A DNA stretch of 64,000 bases, taken from Lantana camara. Its lineage: Eukaryota; Streptophyta; Magnoliopsida; Lamiales; Verbenaceae. Below, piece after piece: positions 20,911 to 32,112 of the stretch. The DNA is taken from contig CM074864.1 of assembly GCA_037501455.1 (NCBI GenBank), positions 27,708,001 to 27,772,000 on the forward strand, written 5' to 3'. The position numbers and the translations under genes were made by a program. The notes under the pieces are model-generated. The model made no database searches. It saw only the letters and a list, made by a program, of their open reading frames with translations, and had not been told where the DNA came from. Numbering within the stretch: the stretch's first letter is position 1; each line of letters starts with the position of its first letter.

Positions 20911-23291
20911 TGTAACGCCCCAGCTTTCGGCATTTCAGGTATGATCGACACGTGTGAGTTTGAGAGTTAGATTTTAATTATTATTTGTTCGTTTCCTTAA
21001 TTTTTCATGTCATGACATAATATAAAATTTATATTCTAAGTATTTTTTTTATTGAAATTCATATCATATTATATTTATCGCATATATTGAACGTGATTGT
21101 AACGTGAATTAATTTCCCGAACGTGATTTAATTCTTTCGTGACCTTACTTGAGCATTCTTATGAATTAGGGGACTTAATTGCATTGGATCTAATTGATCA
21201 TTTGTTATGGAATTGAACTTCATTGCATGACTTAAATAATTGAAGGACTTAATAGCAAAATTGGCCATTTCTTCCCCTTCATTAGCAGCAATTCACGTAC
21301 CATTACATTCCCTTTCATACAAACATTCATACATATTGTTCTTGATTTCCCTGTTCAACCGAGACAAACCCTTCTTGGAAGAGAGGGAGATTTCATTATT
21401 CCAAGCTAGAATTTGTGGGATTTGTGATCATACAAGCATCATCAACATCATATCTTCTTCTCATCTTCCATTTCTTTCTTTTGAGGTAATTATGGAACTT
21501 GGATGATTTTCTTGAATTTATTACTTTCATAGGGCTTTGTGTTGGATGGGTTAAATTGTGTATTGGTTGTTGGAAATATGTTTAGGAACTTTGAGCTTAA
21601 GTTATATGTATTCAACTTGTTGATATTGCACTTGGAGCATGATTGATGATTTGGGTTTTGAATGAATGATTCTTGATGATCTAACATGGAAAAGGGTGTT
21701 TATATTAATTGTTATTGATCTATATATATGATAGTACGTGTATTGCATGATATATATGCATTTCATCTTGGTTTGAATTCATTTGTGGGTTGTTATGGTT
21801 GGTTCGTTGTTGCTGCTGCTATTGCTCTATTTTTTTCTATTACGCACAGTTGACACGGGCGTGTCACATTTCCCTACTTCAGCGTGACACGGGGGTGCGT
21901 AGTGGCCTGGGTTCTTCTGTACCTTGACATGGGGGTGTCACGGTTTGCTTTGTAAGGGTGACACGGGCGTGTCACCTTCTGTTTTCATGCATGTTACCCG
22001 CTGTACTGTGACATGGGGGTGTCACGGCTTAGTGTATTTTGGTGGCACGGGCGTGTCACCCTCTGTTTTCATGCTTATTGTTTTGCATGCATGGTTGTAC
22101 GTGTATGTGTTATATATACATATATGCTGGTGACGAGGAACAGGCCCCGTGAGCTGTTTCCTTGTTTGTTTCGGGTCGTCAGGTGAGGTTTAATTCTAGC
22201 TACCTAGAACCCGTATAACCCTATGTGAAGTTTTAAGCCAAAATCTATCTATATAGCTATAGTTTTCAAATGAGATTGGTTTTCAAATGATTTATCAACT
22301 TTTGGAAGGAACTGATTGATTAATTGATTGGGCGAGTATTGTATTACACTGTGGGCCCGAGGGTAGTGATTCGAGCCAACCGGGAAAGCATGGGCTGACG
22401 GGTAACTCGATAGCTACTCTCACCGAATTGGGATGACCCCTGAACCCCCTAGGAGATTAGGGGAGGAAGGAGTTCCAGGTTTAGGGATTCATGTACCCTC
22501 TGCCCAGACTGATTGGATGGTGGGGCCTTGCAATCCCACCATCACCCGAAGGAAGAAGGATGGACTGAAACTGCTAATTGTGCACCGTAATGAATCGCAT
22601 GATCACCTAACTATTCAACAATTGTTTGATTGATTGTACACAGTCGGAGTATGGTTGGAGAATTGCCCTCACTCGCCGGGCCACCATTGATTGTATTGAA
22701 TTGTTAAATTAATAAACTGAATTAGTTGTAACCTCGGGCGATGGTACCTCTTATTCTATTAAATTGTATTGTTATTTTCCAAAAAAATTATTACCCGAGA
22801 TTATAACCTGCATGTATGTGCGCTTATATTTATTTATAACCCCTCGCTCAGTCCGTGTTGGACTGACACCTCGACTTTTCTGTTGTTTTGCAGGGCATGC
22901 TAGGCGGGAATTAGAGTCTAGAGTGTCTTTAGTTCGGGTCTAGCACACTTCATCTCACATTTTGTTCATGTACAGATACTCTACCCATTTTGTAGCATGG
23001 CTTGTTATTTATTTTGGAGATGATATTGTATTGATATGGATCGTTGGTATGTATTAGTAAATAAATAAATATGGTACCTATAAGTATTGAATGCATTATT
23101 GCTTCCGCTTTTCTTTACTCTTACTTGATGGTTAGTTTGGTTTTAATTGAGGGCACCCGCCTAGCCTTGTATAAGTTTTTTTTATTGTCTCCCGTCCGCT
23201 ATAGTGTCGATTCATGTATGGATTATCCATTTCATATGTGGATTGAGACTATAGTGCGGGGGATGTGGCGCCTAGCGTTCCGGGTGCTACA
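20911..23291 (+). mobile_element. Element A 3' LTR
   Basis: 2.38 kb, closely similar to the 5' LTR. It lacks about 250 bp after 22126 and retains the acceptor-like TTTTGCAG/GGC (about 22885-22895) lost in the 5' copy. It also holds the palindrome array (21851-22060), the TCAGTC hairpin (22848-22866) and the terminal stem (23199-23254). Confidence 0.93.
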
Positions 23292-23382
23292 GTATATATA
23301 TGTGTATGAATATAATTTTTTTTATCTAACATATGCTACATGTTATATATATATACATGTATATATGTATTTAATATATGTA

Positions 23383-23385
<3 letters not shown>

Positions 23386-23439
<54 letters not shown>
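23386..23439 (+). repeat. TA microsatellite in element B LTR
   Basis: Nearly uninterrupted (TA)n. The 3' LTR has only a short version at about 41238-41275, so the tract expanded or shrank after insertion. Confidence 0.85.
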
Positions 23440-24961
23440 ATATATATGTAATATATGTTATATAATTAATATGATACTTAATTGTTTTAAGTTGATGTTT
23501 AAATTATAAGTATGACCCTATGATTTTATATGAATTCTTATGTATGAAATTCGATTTTATGATTTAAATTATTTGTTATATTTTAGGAATTACATTTATG
23601 AATTTATTAGATACGTTTTATACGAGCTATGAACTTAAATGATCTAAATGATGCATTCTTGTATTTCATATGCATTCATTTCGTACATATGTATTTCCGA
23701 GTGTCTAAGTGGTACATATTTGAGTCCAAGTCTCGCGTCTTGCGTTCTTTTGTTTCAGACCCTCTTCAGGAAGTTAAAGAGCCCGAGGTTTACTTGTCCG
23801 GTTGCTTCTTTTGTTCGGTTTTCACTCCGTTTCCACTTCAAGGTGAGGGTTAGGATCTTTTCTTTTAGATAAGTGACCTATGGCCTTTATGTTGTTGATT
23901 TCCTATCCCGCATGTGGCTATATATGTATTATATGGTTAAATTCGAACGCTTATGATGAGTTTATGATTTTATGAATCCCCTTTTACGAATTTTTGAAAA
24001 TGGTATAAGTATAGGCGTATATGAGCTTATGATTTTGAATCCCTTGTACGTTTCCTTTATGATTTAGCGAGTTGTGCCCTGAAAGATGGGTTATTGGTAT
24101 GTTTCTTATGAATCGGGGCCCAGGGATTGTGGGTAAGGACCCCCGGTACGGCAAGGGCCGTCGGGTTAATCCTGTGCACATCCCATTTGAGGTGGTGGCG
24201 TGCGACTCTTGGAGGTTGAGAAGGCGCTATTACCTTGAGCCGTCGGTGAATAACCGGGGAAGGCATATCGTGGGTTAGCTACCCCGTATGTATATAGAAT
24301 CCATATGGGTGGAGAGGGTTTGATTCCCGATCACCAAGGCGTTGAGGAGTTATGAATTCTTATGTATTTATGATTTGTATGAGGAGTTGAGGAGGTCCGT
24401 ACTCGCCGGACGTTTATGTTTCTTTTATGCTTTTGTGGTTGTGAAACGAGTTAGGATTTCCTTTATATTATATGTATGTTTCAAAATGATTTGATATGTA
24501 AAACCCTAGCTCGGTTCATGATGGACCCCTCTTGATTTTATGTTATGCTCTATATGTATTTATGGTGTGGGTGTGCGTTAGCCCCCCTCACTCAGTCGAG
24601 TTTTGACTGACCCCTTCCTTTTAACACATTAGTTGCAGGTTGCTCGAGCTAGGCGGGGAAGTGCGTCGGTCGTCTCGTACTTTCGAGTTTAGGTCGAGTC
24701 GGCATATCTACCTGTTGCATTTTGATTACATTTATGAATTGTATTTGAATTCTAATTATGTCTTATGGAGAATTATGAACTTTTGTTATATATACTTGAC
24801 CTATTTTGGGCTGTCAGGTCGTTGTATATGATGTATATGTTAGTGTAGAGCTCCTTTTCGATCCTTATGTTGTTGCTTCCGCATTTTTATTTGTTTGTTT
24901 GCGCGCTCTGTTCGAGTTTTAGCCCCGCTTAGCCTAGTGTGTGAGTGTAGGTTCCCGTTCG

Positions 24962-25016
24962 CTTAGACTTGGGCTCATGTATGGAAATCCATTTCATATG
25001 TGGGTTCGGGTTTAAG
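24962..25016 (+). other. Element B terminal stem-loop (5' LTR)
   Basis: Arms CTTAGACTTGGGC... and ...GGGTTCGGGTTTAAG pair over 22 positions, eight of them G-U and none mismatched. The outer stem CTTAGAC/GTTTAAG replaces the CTATAG/CTATAG of A and C. The second copy is at 42789-42843. Confidence 0.75.
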
Positions 25017-25062
25017 TGCGGGGGATGTGCTGGCCCACCGTTCTGGGCTCTACATCTTAAAG

Positions 25063-25074
25063 TGCTATCAGAGC
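25063..25074 (+). other. Primer binding site of element B (one mismatch)
   Basis: TGCTATCAGAGC, eight bases after the LTR, differs from the Met-tRNA complement at the third base. It is followed by the GGTTGCAAAACCGG context shared with A. Confidence 0.8.
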
Positions 25075-25248
25075 TCTCGGTTGCAAAACCGGAGCTCTAG
25101 AGTCGAGTTGGTTTGTCTAGGTCGTTTGGATTAGGACAATGTGGTTATGTGCATTTATGTGCCTCATCTACTTGAATTTCTATGAATTGTGCACATGATC
25201 ATGTACTAACCACACGCATGTATATTGGAATTCTTTGGATTTTGTAGG

Positions 25249-26193
25249 ATGCCTCCGCGAAGAGCTCAGCACCGTGATAGGTCTCCGGGTCGTAGACACC
25301 ACCGGGATCATTCCCCACAACCTGAGAACAACATGGAACCTGAGGGCTTCATGGCGAGATTATGTGCATATTTGGATACTCGGTATCACCAGAATACACC
25401 TCCGGTTGTCAATCAATAAGGAGGGCAAGTCACTCACATTCTACGGGAGTTCAGGAATCAGAAACCCCCCAAGTTTGAAGGTGGGAATGATATCCAAGCG
25501 GAGGAGTGGCTAATCCAAATAAAAAGAATTTGGGAGTTGATACCGTGTGAATCAGTTGAGAAGGTAAGGTGTACCCTCACAATGGTGCAAGGCCAGGCTT
25601 ACAGTTGGTGGACTAGCATCCGAGCCCATTTGGATGCTGCCGGTGATGAGATTAATTGGGGAACATTCACTCGGGAGTTTCGCAACAAGTACATTCCAAT
25701 CGCCGCTAGGGACCGAAGACTCCAAGAGTTCATGGACTTGAAACAAGGTGAGAAGACGGTCACCGAATACATTGATGAGTTCGACCGTTTGTCAAGGTAT
25801 GCTCCCAACATTACCAACGATGACCGCCACAAGGCTTTGAAGTTTCTTCAAGGTTTAAGAGAAGATATGAAGGATGCACTCGAAGCGGTTGATACCGACG
25901 CTTGGGCGTTAGTCACCGAGAAGGCTTTGAAGGTAGAGGATCGAGTGGTAGCTAGGAGGATGAGGACCTCTCATACCATACAGGGTTCTAGCTCGGGAGG
26001 TCAGAACAAATAAGGAAAGAGGCCGGCCTACCAAGCTTTTGTACCGGCAAAGCCTCAAAACAACCAATTCAAGCCGGCAGGACAAAAAGCTCAACCTCTA
26101 GCATTACCGGCACCGCCCCAAGTCCAATGCAAATATTGCAAGGGTAATGATCTCGTTGAAAATTGTTTTAAACTTCACAAGAGGGGCTACGGT
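25249..26193 (+). pseudogene. gag: Element B gag, up to the insertion of C
   Basis: Gag starts at ATG 25249 after TTTTGTAGG. The N-terminus is Arg/His-rich (PPRRAQHRDRSPGRRHHRD). It then reads in frame 1 through the capsid domain (AYSWWTSIRAHL, EFRNKYIPIAARDRRLQEF) and into the first knuckle, CKYCKGNDLVENC, where the usual His is Leu. In-frame TAA codons at 25417-25419 and 26011-26013 break it. Element C inserted just before the second knuckle, and the frame resumes at 35956. Confidence 0.85.
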
Positions 26194-28686
26194 TGTAGCA
26201 CCCGGAACGCTAGGCGCCACATACCCCGTACTATAGTCTCAATCCACATATGAAACGATCAATCCATACATGAACCGAAACTATAGCGAATGGGAGACAA
26301 TAAAAAAAACACAAGGCTAGACGGGTACCCTCAATTAAAACCAAAACAACTAAGAGCAATAAAATAGCGGAAGCAAAAGCATTCAATACATATAGGTACC
26401 ATATTTACATATCTACGTATAGGTACTGACAATTCATATCATTACAATATCAATCCCAAGGATAATTCAAGATATACTACAAAATAACTAGTATCAACAT
26501 AAGTACAATGTATGAAGGTGCAGTGCTAGACCTGAATAAAAGACACGAGACTCTAATTCCCGCCTAGCACGAACCTGCAAAACTGAAACGTTGAGGTGTC
26601 AGTCCAAACGGACTGAGCGAGGGGTATAAATAAATATATGCGCACATACATGCAAGGTATAATCTTGGGTAATAATTTTAGAAAATCATGACACAATTAG
26701 TAAAATAAAAAGGTACTATCGCCCGAGGTTACAACTAATTCAATTTATCAGTTAATTCAGTTCAATACAATCAATATGTGGCCCGGCGAGTGAGGGCAAT
26801 TCTCCAACCTTACTCCGACCGTGTACAGTCAATCAATTATTAGGTGATTAGGTGATCAAACAATTATTTACTGTACACAATTAGTAGTTTCAGTGACTCC
26901 TTCTTCCTCCGGGTGAGGGTGGGATTGTAAGGCCCCACCATCCAATCAGTCTGGGCAGAGGGTACATGAATCCCTAAGCCCAGAACTCCTTCCTCCCCTA
27001 ATCTCCTAGGGGGTTCAGGGGTCATCCCAATTTGGTGAGGATAGCACTCGAGTTACCCGTCAGCCCATGCTTTCCCGGTTGACTCGAGCCACTATCCTCG
27101 GGCCCACAACGCAATACAATACTCGCCCAATCAATCAATCAATCAATCAATCAATTCCGTCAATCCATCAACCCATCGGTTTTGTCAAATCATGTGAAAA
27201 TCATAAGTTTCGCAAACTATAGATATATATATACATTTTGGCCGAAATAGTCACATAGGGGTTGTAAGGGTTCTATTTATCTAGAATTCAAACCTCACCT
27301 TAACGAACTAACCAAAAAGGAAGTAAGAGAGCACCCTACGGAGTGGGCTCCTCGAAATCAGGACCGTGATCTGTGTAACAAGGACAAGTGTACATGAAAC
27401 TCGACGCTTATGAACCAATTAAGACGAATGGCAAGGTCATGCAATAACAATTTAAGGAATGTCAAATAAGAGCATGATTATCAATAAACCAAATATACAA
27501 CACATACACGTACAGCCATGCACGCAAAACAATATGCATGAAAACAGAGGGTGACACGCCCGTGCCACCAAGATACACTAAGCTGTGACACCCCCGTGTC
27601 ACAGTACAGCGGACAACATGCATGCGAACAGAAGGTGACACGCCCGTGTCACCATTACAAAGCAATCCGTGACACCCCCGTGTCACGGTACAGAAAACCT
27701 AGGCCATCGTGCACCCCCGTGTCATGCTGAAAGAGGAAAATGTGACACGCCCGTCTCAACAGTGCGTAGCAGAAAAGCAGGGCAAACTCGGACAACATCA
27801 AAATCCAACCAAAACACCAAATTTCCATCATCAAATGCAATCAAAACTTTGAGAAACATGTATCCATACTTGAAGCACGATAAAATCTAACATATATACC
27901 CATATCATACATTGATCATCAAGATTCATCAAATGAAACCCATAAAATTTCATATATTGAAACTTCAAGATAACTTCATGTTTCATGCAAGAAATGAAGA
28001 AACAAGGACCTAAACAAGCTTCTAATCATGAATAAGCATGAAAGCATCAATCAATCATCAAACCCTACTCAACCAAATAATAAAAAACTCAAGCAATTCT
28101 TCCATTTATACCTTGAAATGAGGGAAAAGAAATCATAAGGTGAAGATGTGATGATGTTGATGATCTTAGCTCCAAAGTTCTTCAATTATAGCTTGAAATT
28201 AGATGAAATCTTCCTTCCTCTCTTGATGGTGTAAATATTGATCCTTAGTTTATGTGTGTGTGATGTTCTTGTATGAAATGTATTGTATGAGAGTGTGGGA
28301 GAAGAATACATATATGATATATTATATCATCCACTACAAGGATAATAACTCTCCATTTTGCATAATTGTCCCTCATTTATTTAAATGAATGCACACAAGT
28401 ATCATCTCTAACAATTAGACATTTAACTCCCAATTCATGAAATGCAATTAAGTCCATAAATTTAAGAGATCATCAATTAAAGTCGTATAAGACAATTAAA
28501 CACATTATCAGTTAAGTCACAATTTCACATTAAAAGTTAATTCATATAAATACATAGAAATGTGTAATGCACATAGTAATGTAATGAAATTATAATAAGT
28601 AAGTAAATATATAAAATTAAACCCCCAACTCCCGAAGACCCGCACGTGGCGTGCTTACCTGAACTTTCGGAATTTGGGGCGTTACA
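26194..28686 (-). mobile_element. Element C 3' LTR
   Basis: 2493 bp; in sense it runs TGTAACGCCCC...GGTGCTACA. Sense order: a CAG/GTAAGC donor-like site about 30 nt from the start, a GTATAAAT donor-like site complementary to about 28110, the palindrome array (27551-27758), the CCTTGCAA hairpin, the TCAGTC hairpin (26599-26616), TTTTGCAG/GTTCGTGCTAGGCGGG, and the terminal stem (26231-26286). Confidence 0.94.
27551..27758 (-). repeat. Element C LTR GTGACAC palindrome array (3' LTR)
   Basis: Six units about 35-40 bp apart. On the plus strand the centres alternate GCCC, CCCC, GCCC, CCCC, CCCC (half unit), GCCC. Several are perfect GTGACAC...GTGTCAC. The second copy is at 34807-35015. Confidence 0.8.
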
Positions 28687-28705
28687 ACTCTCCCTCCCCT
28701 TAGAA
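28687..28705 (-). other. Polypurine tract of element C
   Basis: The complement is purine-rich (AAGGGGAGGGAGAGT) and abuts the 3' LTR. Confidence 0.8.
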
Positions 28706-28722
28706 GAATCTGGTCCCCAGAT

Positions 28723-30189
28723 TCATTGGTCGGATGAAAATAACTCCGGGTGAAACTTCTTCATCTTCTCTTCCGGCTCCCAAGTCATTTCCTCGGTCCT
28801 GTCACTCCGCCATAACACTTTCACCATAGGAATATTCCTATTTCTCAACTTTTGAAATTTTCTTTCCAATATTCTTACCGGCTTTTGCACAAAAGATAAA
28901 TTCGGTTCCAACTCCACTTCTTCAACGGGGAGAATTTCTGTTTCATCCGGATAACACTTCTTGAGTTGAGATACATGAAAAACATTGTGAATTCCGGTAA
29001 GATTAGGAGGTAGGTCCACTCGATAAGCCACTTCTCCAATTTTCTCGATAATCTCAAATGGACCTAGATAACGGGGATTCAACTTTCCTCCCTTTCCAAT
29101 TCTAGAAAACCCCTTTCGTGGAGATACCTTCAAGAAAACCCCGTCCCCCACTTCAAATTTGAGATCCCTCCGGAGAATATCGGCGTAACTCTTCTGCCTA
29201 TCTTGTGCCGCTTTCATCCGTTGTTGAATCTGTTGAACTTTATCAATCATAGCTCTCACAGCTTTAGAAGGTTTCTCAAGCTTTACGCCTTTCTTGATTC
29301 CTTCCTGTTTCGACCATTTCCACTCTTCCAAATCAAAGAATAACGGTGATTGACATTTTCGCCCATATAACAATTCATATGGAGCCATACCAATCGACGC
29401 TTGAAAGCTGTTATTGTAGGCGAACTCCACCAAAGGAAGTTGATCATGCCACGAAGTTTGGAAATCCAAGGCATAAGCTCGAAGTAGATCTTCCAAATAC
29501 CGAATAACCCTTTCAGACTGCCCATCAGTTTGTGGATGAAACGCCGTACTGAACTGAAGCTTCGTACCCAAAATCTCTTGTAACTCTTGCCATAACTTTG
29601 AAGTAAAACGGGGATCTCGATCCGAAACAATACTCACCGGAATACCATAAAGTCGTACAATCTCCCGGTTGTAAATCTCAGCCAACTTCCGGATCTTAAA
29701 GGACATTCTCACCGGTAGAACATGAGCAGACTTGGTCAGGCGATCCACTATCACCCAAATACCATCGAATCCCCCCTTCACTCTTGGCAATCCGGATATA
29801 AAATCCATCGTCACTTGTTCCCACTTCCACTCGGGAATAGGTAACGGCAGTAGAAGTCCCCCGGGTTTTTGATGCTCAGCTTTGACCTTCTGACAAGTTA
29901 AGCAACACTTCACGAATTCTGCCACATCCTTCTTCAATCCACGCCACCAATAATACTGCTTGAGATCCTTGTACATCTTATTCCCTCCAGGATGGATCGA
30001 ATAAGCCGACTTGTGAGCTTCCTCGAGTAATACCCTTTTCAAATCATCGGGTACTACTACTCGGTTCTTGAAACGAAGAAGACCGGTTTCATCGAACCCG
30101 AATGGACTTTCCGGATCCTCTCTAGCCTTAGAGACCAATCTTTGAACTACCAGATCCTTACCTTGAGCCTCAAACATTCTATACTTCAA
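28723..30189 (-). CDS. pol: Element C open segment: integrase and chromodomain-like tail
   Basis: A 488-codon open frame covering the whole integrase. It has an HHCC zinc-binding site (H59, H66, C96, C99) and a catalytic triad consistent with DD35E: D129 in TMDF, D190 in VSDRD, E226 in DGQSER. The GPF-type motif (LGPFEI) and IHNVFHVSQ follow. The C-terminal chromodomain-like region (VRILERKF...VKVLWRS...MTWEPEEKM) is the mark of chromoviruses and is thought to guide integration into heterochromatin. It ends LFSSDQ-stop, 37 bp before the LTR. It is a downstream fragment of the polyprotein; its first Met is internal. All catalytic residues are present. Confidence 0.9.
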   Translation of the reverse strand: MKYRMFEAQGKDLVVQRLVSKAREDPESPFGFDETGLLRFKNRVVVPDDLKRVLLEEAHKSAYSIHPGGNKMYKDLKQYYWWRGLKKDVAEFVKCCLTCQKVKAEHQKPGGLLLPLPIPEWKWEQVTMDFISGLPRVKGGFDGIWVIVDRLTKSAHVLPVRMSFKIRKLAEIYNREIVRLYGIPVSIVSDRDPRFTSKLWQELQEILGTKLQFSTAFHPQTDGQSERVIRYLEDLLRAYALDFQTSWHDQLPLVEFAYNNSFQASIGMAPYELLYGRKCQSPLFFDLEEWKWSKQEGIKKGVKLEKPSKAVRAMIDKVQQIQQRMKAAQDRQKSYADILRRDLKFEVGDGVFLKVSPRKGFSRIGKGGKLNPRYLGPFEIIEKIGEVAYRVDLPPNLTGIHNVFHVSQLKKCYPDETEILPVEEVELEPNLSFVQKPVRILERKFQKLRNRNIPMVKVLWRSDRTEEMTWEPEEKMKKFHPELFSSDQ

Positions 30190-30576
30190 GTCTGGATAAA
30201 TGGAGATATTGGAAACTTAAGCTCTAATCATAATAGGCTCAACTCCCTTACTTGCACCTATTTCCAAGTTCGAAACACCCACTTTCCTACTTAGAGCGTT
30301 GGCAACTACATTAGCTTTCCTGGGATGATACTTGATAACACAATCATAATCTTCTAGTCGCTCCATCCATCTTCGTTGCCTCATATTGAGCTCCTTTTGT
30401 GTGAAAAGATATTGGAGGCCCTTATGATCGGTGAAAATCTCGAATGACACTCTATACAAATAATGGCTCCATTTCCCGAGTGCAAATATTACTGCAGCCA
30501 GCTGAAGATCATGTGTGGGGTAGTTCCTTTCGTATTCCTTCAACTTCCGAGAAGCATAGGCAATAACTTTGCCATT
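30190..30576 (-). pseudogene. pol: Element C RNase H C-terminal part between two stops
   Basis: Same frame as the flanking segments, separated from RT by TAG (30577-30579) and from integrase by TAA (30217-30219). It reads the RNase H tail ([45 protein letters not shown]). The TAG stands where relatives have Gln (CAG), a C-to-T change. The TAA stands where A has CGA (Arg). Confidence 0.85.
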
Positions 30577-32112
30577 CTAAGTTAACACACTCCCCAATCC
30601 TTCCTTCGACGTGTCAGTATACACAGCATATCCCTCAGAACCCTCTGAAAGAGTTAACGCTGGAGCAGAAACCAATTTCTCCCTCAAAACATCAAAGCTC
30701 TTCTCACACTTCTCATCCCACTCATATTTTACATCCTTCTTAGTTAACCGAGTCAAGGGAGCGGCGATCTTTGAGAAATCTTGCACGAATCTTCTATAGT
30801 ACCCTGCCAATCCCAAGAAACTCCTAATCTCGGATACGTTCTTTGGCTTCTCCCACTTCAACACCGCTTCAATCTTCGAAGGATCAACCTCTAATCCATC
30901 CCCCGAAATAAAATGACCCACGAAGGACACTCGGTCGATCCAAAACTCACACTTGCTAAACTTCGCAAATAATTGATGCTCCTTCAATATTCTTAACACC
31001 AATTTGAGATGCCTTGCATGTTCCTCGGCCGATTTAGAGAAAATTAATATATCGTCAATGAAGATCACAACGAATTTGTCAAGGAACGGCAGGAAAATCC
31101 TATGCATCATATCCATAAAAGCGGCGGGAGCATTCGTCAATCGAAAAGGCATGACCACGAATTCATAATGCCCATATCTTGTATTAAAACCCATCTTCGG
31201 AATATCTTCCGCTCGAATTCGTAATTGGTAATACCCTTGCCTCAAATCAAGCTTCGAATACACTTTAGATCCTTGGAGTATATCAAACAACTCCTCAATG
31301 TGTGGAAGAGGATATTTGTTCTTAACGGTCATCCGATTAAGCTCCCGGTAATCAATACACATTCTTAGGGTACCGTCCTTCTTCTTCACGAATAAAACTG
31401 GAGCACCCCACGGCGACGAGATCGGTCTTACATACCCCACTTCCAAAGGACCATCAAGTTGCACTTTTAATTCCTTCAATTCTGCCGGCGCCATCCTATA
31501 TGGAGTCTTAGAATAAGGTGCGGCATCCGGATACAAATCAATCACAAACTCTTTCTCCCTCTCCGGTGGCAACGAATCCAACCTCTTAGGAAACACTTCG
31601 GGAAATCCTTTTACTATCTCGGTTTCCTCTAATTTCAGTTGATCCTTTGGTTGATTAAGGATATAGGCTATAAATCCCGTAGCTCCATCAAGAACAAATT
31701 TCTGAGCTTCTGAAAAAGATAACAAAGGCACCGTCTTCGAACTCTGACCCGTAACAAACTCAGAACCCAAACTAACTTTCTTGGCCCGACAATCAATGGT
31801 GGCATAGTGTTTGTACAACCAATCCATACCCAAGATAGATCCATACCGAGACATAGGCAAATCAATGAAATCCGTTGAGAAAACCCGACCCTCAATGCTC
31901 ACCGGCACCTCTCTATAAACCCGGTTAGTTTCTATACTACCACCAAAAGGAGCACTAACCACATAGCATGCATCAGAATAAGTCACACACAAAGGTAGTT
32001 TAATAGAAACATCACAAGAAATGAAGGAGTGAGTAGCTCCCGGATCAAATAAAGTGTGTATGTTGATGCCATGAATGCAAATGGTACCTTCAACAACAAC
32101 GGCCGGGTCCAC
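30577..32112 (-). CDS. pol: Element C open segment: protease, reverse transcriptase, start of RNase H
   Basis: A 511-codon open stretch of the polyprotein. Protease D23-P-G-A lies in [11 protein letters not shown] covers the middle, with the FIDD catalytic motif at about 351-354 and the conserved [10 protein letters not shown] and [10 protein letters not shown] regions. RNase H begins near YTDTS at the end (about 500), then the TAG. The frame differs from gag by one base: gag enters a run of six A (32120-32125), and pol is read in the -1 frame relative to gag. In A the two are continuous, so an indel in the A-run is the simplest explanation. Confidence 0.9.
   Translation of the reverse strand: MDPAVVVEGTICIHGINIHTLFDPGATHSFISCDVSIKLPLCVTYSDACYVVSAPFGGSIETNRVYREVPVSIEGRVFSTDFIDLPMSRYGSILGMDWLYKHYATIDCRAKKVSLGSEFVTGQSSKTVPLLSFSEAQKFVLDGATGFIAYILNQPKDQLKLEETEIVKGFPEVFPKRLDSLPPEREKEFVIDLYPDAAPYSKTPYRMAPAELKELKVQLDGPLEVGYVRPISSPWGAPVLFVKKKDGTLRMCIDYRELNRMTVKNKYPLPHIEELFDILQGSKVYSKLDLRQGYYQLRIRAEDIPKMGFNTRYGHYEFVVMPFRLTNAPAAFMDMMHRIFLPFLDKFVVIFIDDILIFSKSAEEHARHLKLVLRILKEHQLFAKFSKCEFWIDRVSFVGHFISGDGLEVDPSKIEAVLKWEKPKNVSEIRSFLGLAGYYRRFVQDFSKIAAPLTRLTKKDVKYEWDEKCEKSFDVLREKLVSAPALTLSEGSEGYAVYTDTSKEGLGSVLT

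Larger units (their letters stand above)
13494..23291 (+). mobile_element. Element A: complete Ty3/Gypsy retrotransposon
   Basis: This 9.8-kb element inserted into B's 5' LTR; the duplication GTATA is perfect (13489-13493 and 23292-23296), and the empty site is preserved in B's 3' LTR at about 41154-41162. LTRs are 13494-16107 and 20911-23291. It has a primer site, gag, pol and a polypurine tract. Gag-pol is broken by stops and frameshifts, so it is not autonomous. A and C have related LTR ends (GCGCCTAGCGTTCCGGGTGCTACA) and the same type of palindrome array, so they are sister families. Confidence 0.95.
23297..25054 (+). mobile_element. Element B 5' LTR, right part
   Basis: The remainder of B's 5' LTR after A, matching about 41163-42881. 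It starts with an expanded TA microsatellite, then AT-rich sequence, a GC-richer part around 24060-24280, the TCAGTC hairpin (24592-24610), an acceptor-like TTGCAG/GTTGC site, the GAGCTAGGCGGGG block and the terminal stem (24962-25016). It ends GGGCTCTACA. Both copies contain a 74-codon ORF (23648 and 41467), but LTR duplication alone explains that. Confidence 0.9.

Noticed and set aside
23648..23872. A 74-codon ORF conserved at 41467-41691
   Set aside because: The two copies are the two LTRs of element B; conservation comes from LTR duplication, and no domain is recognisable.
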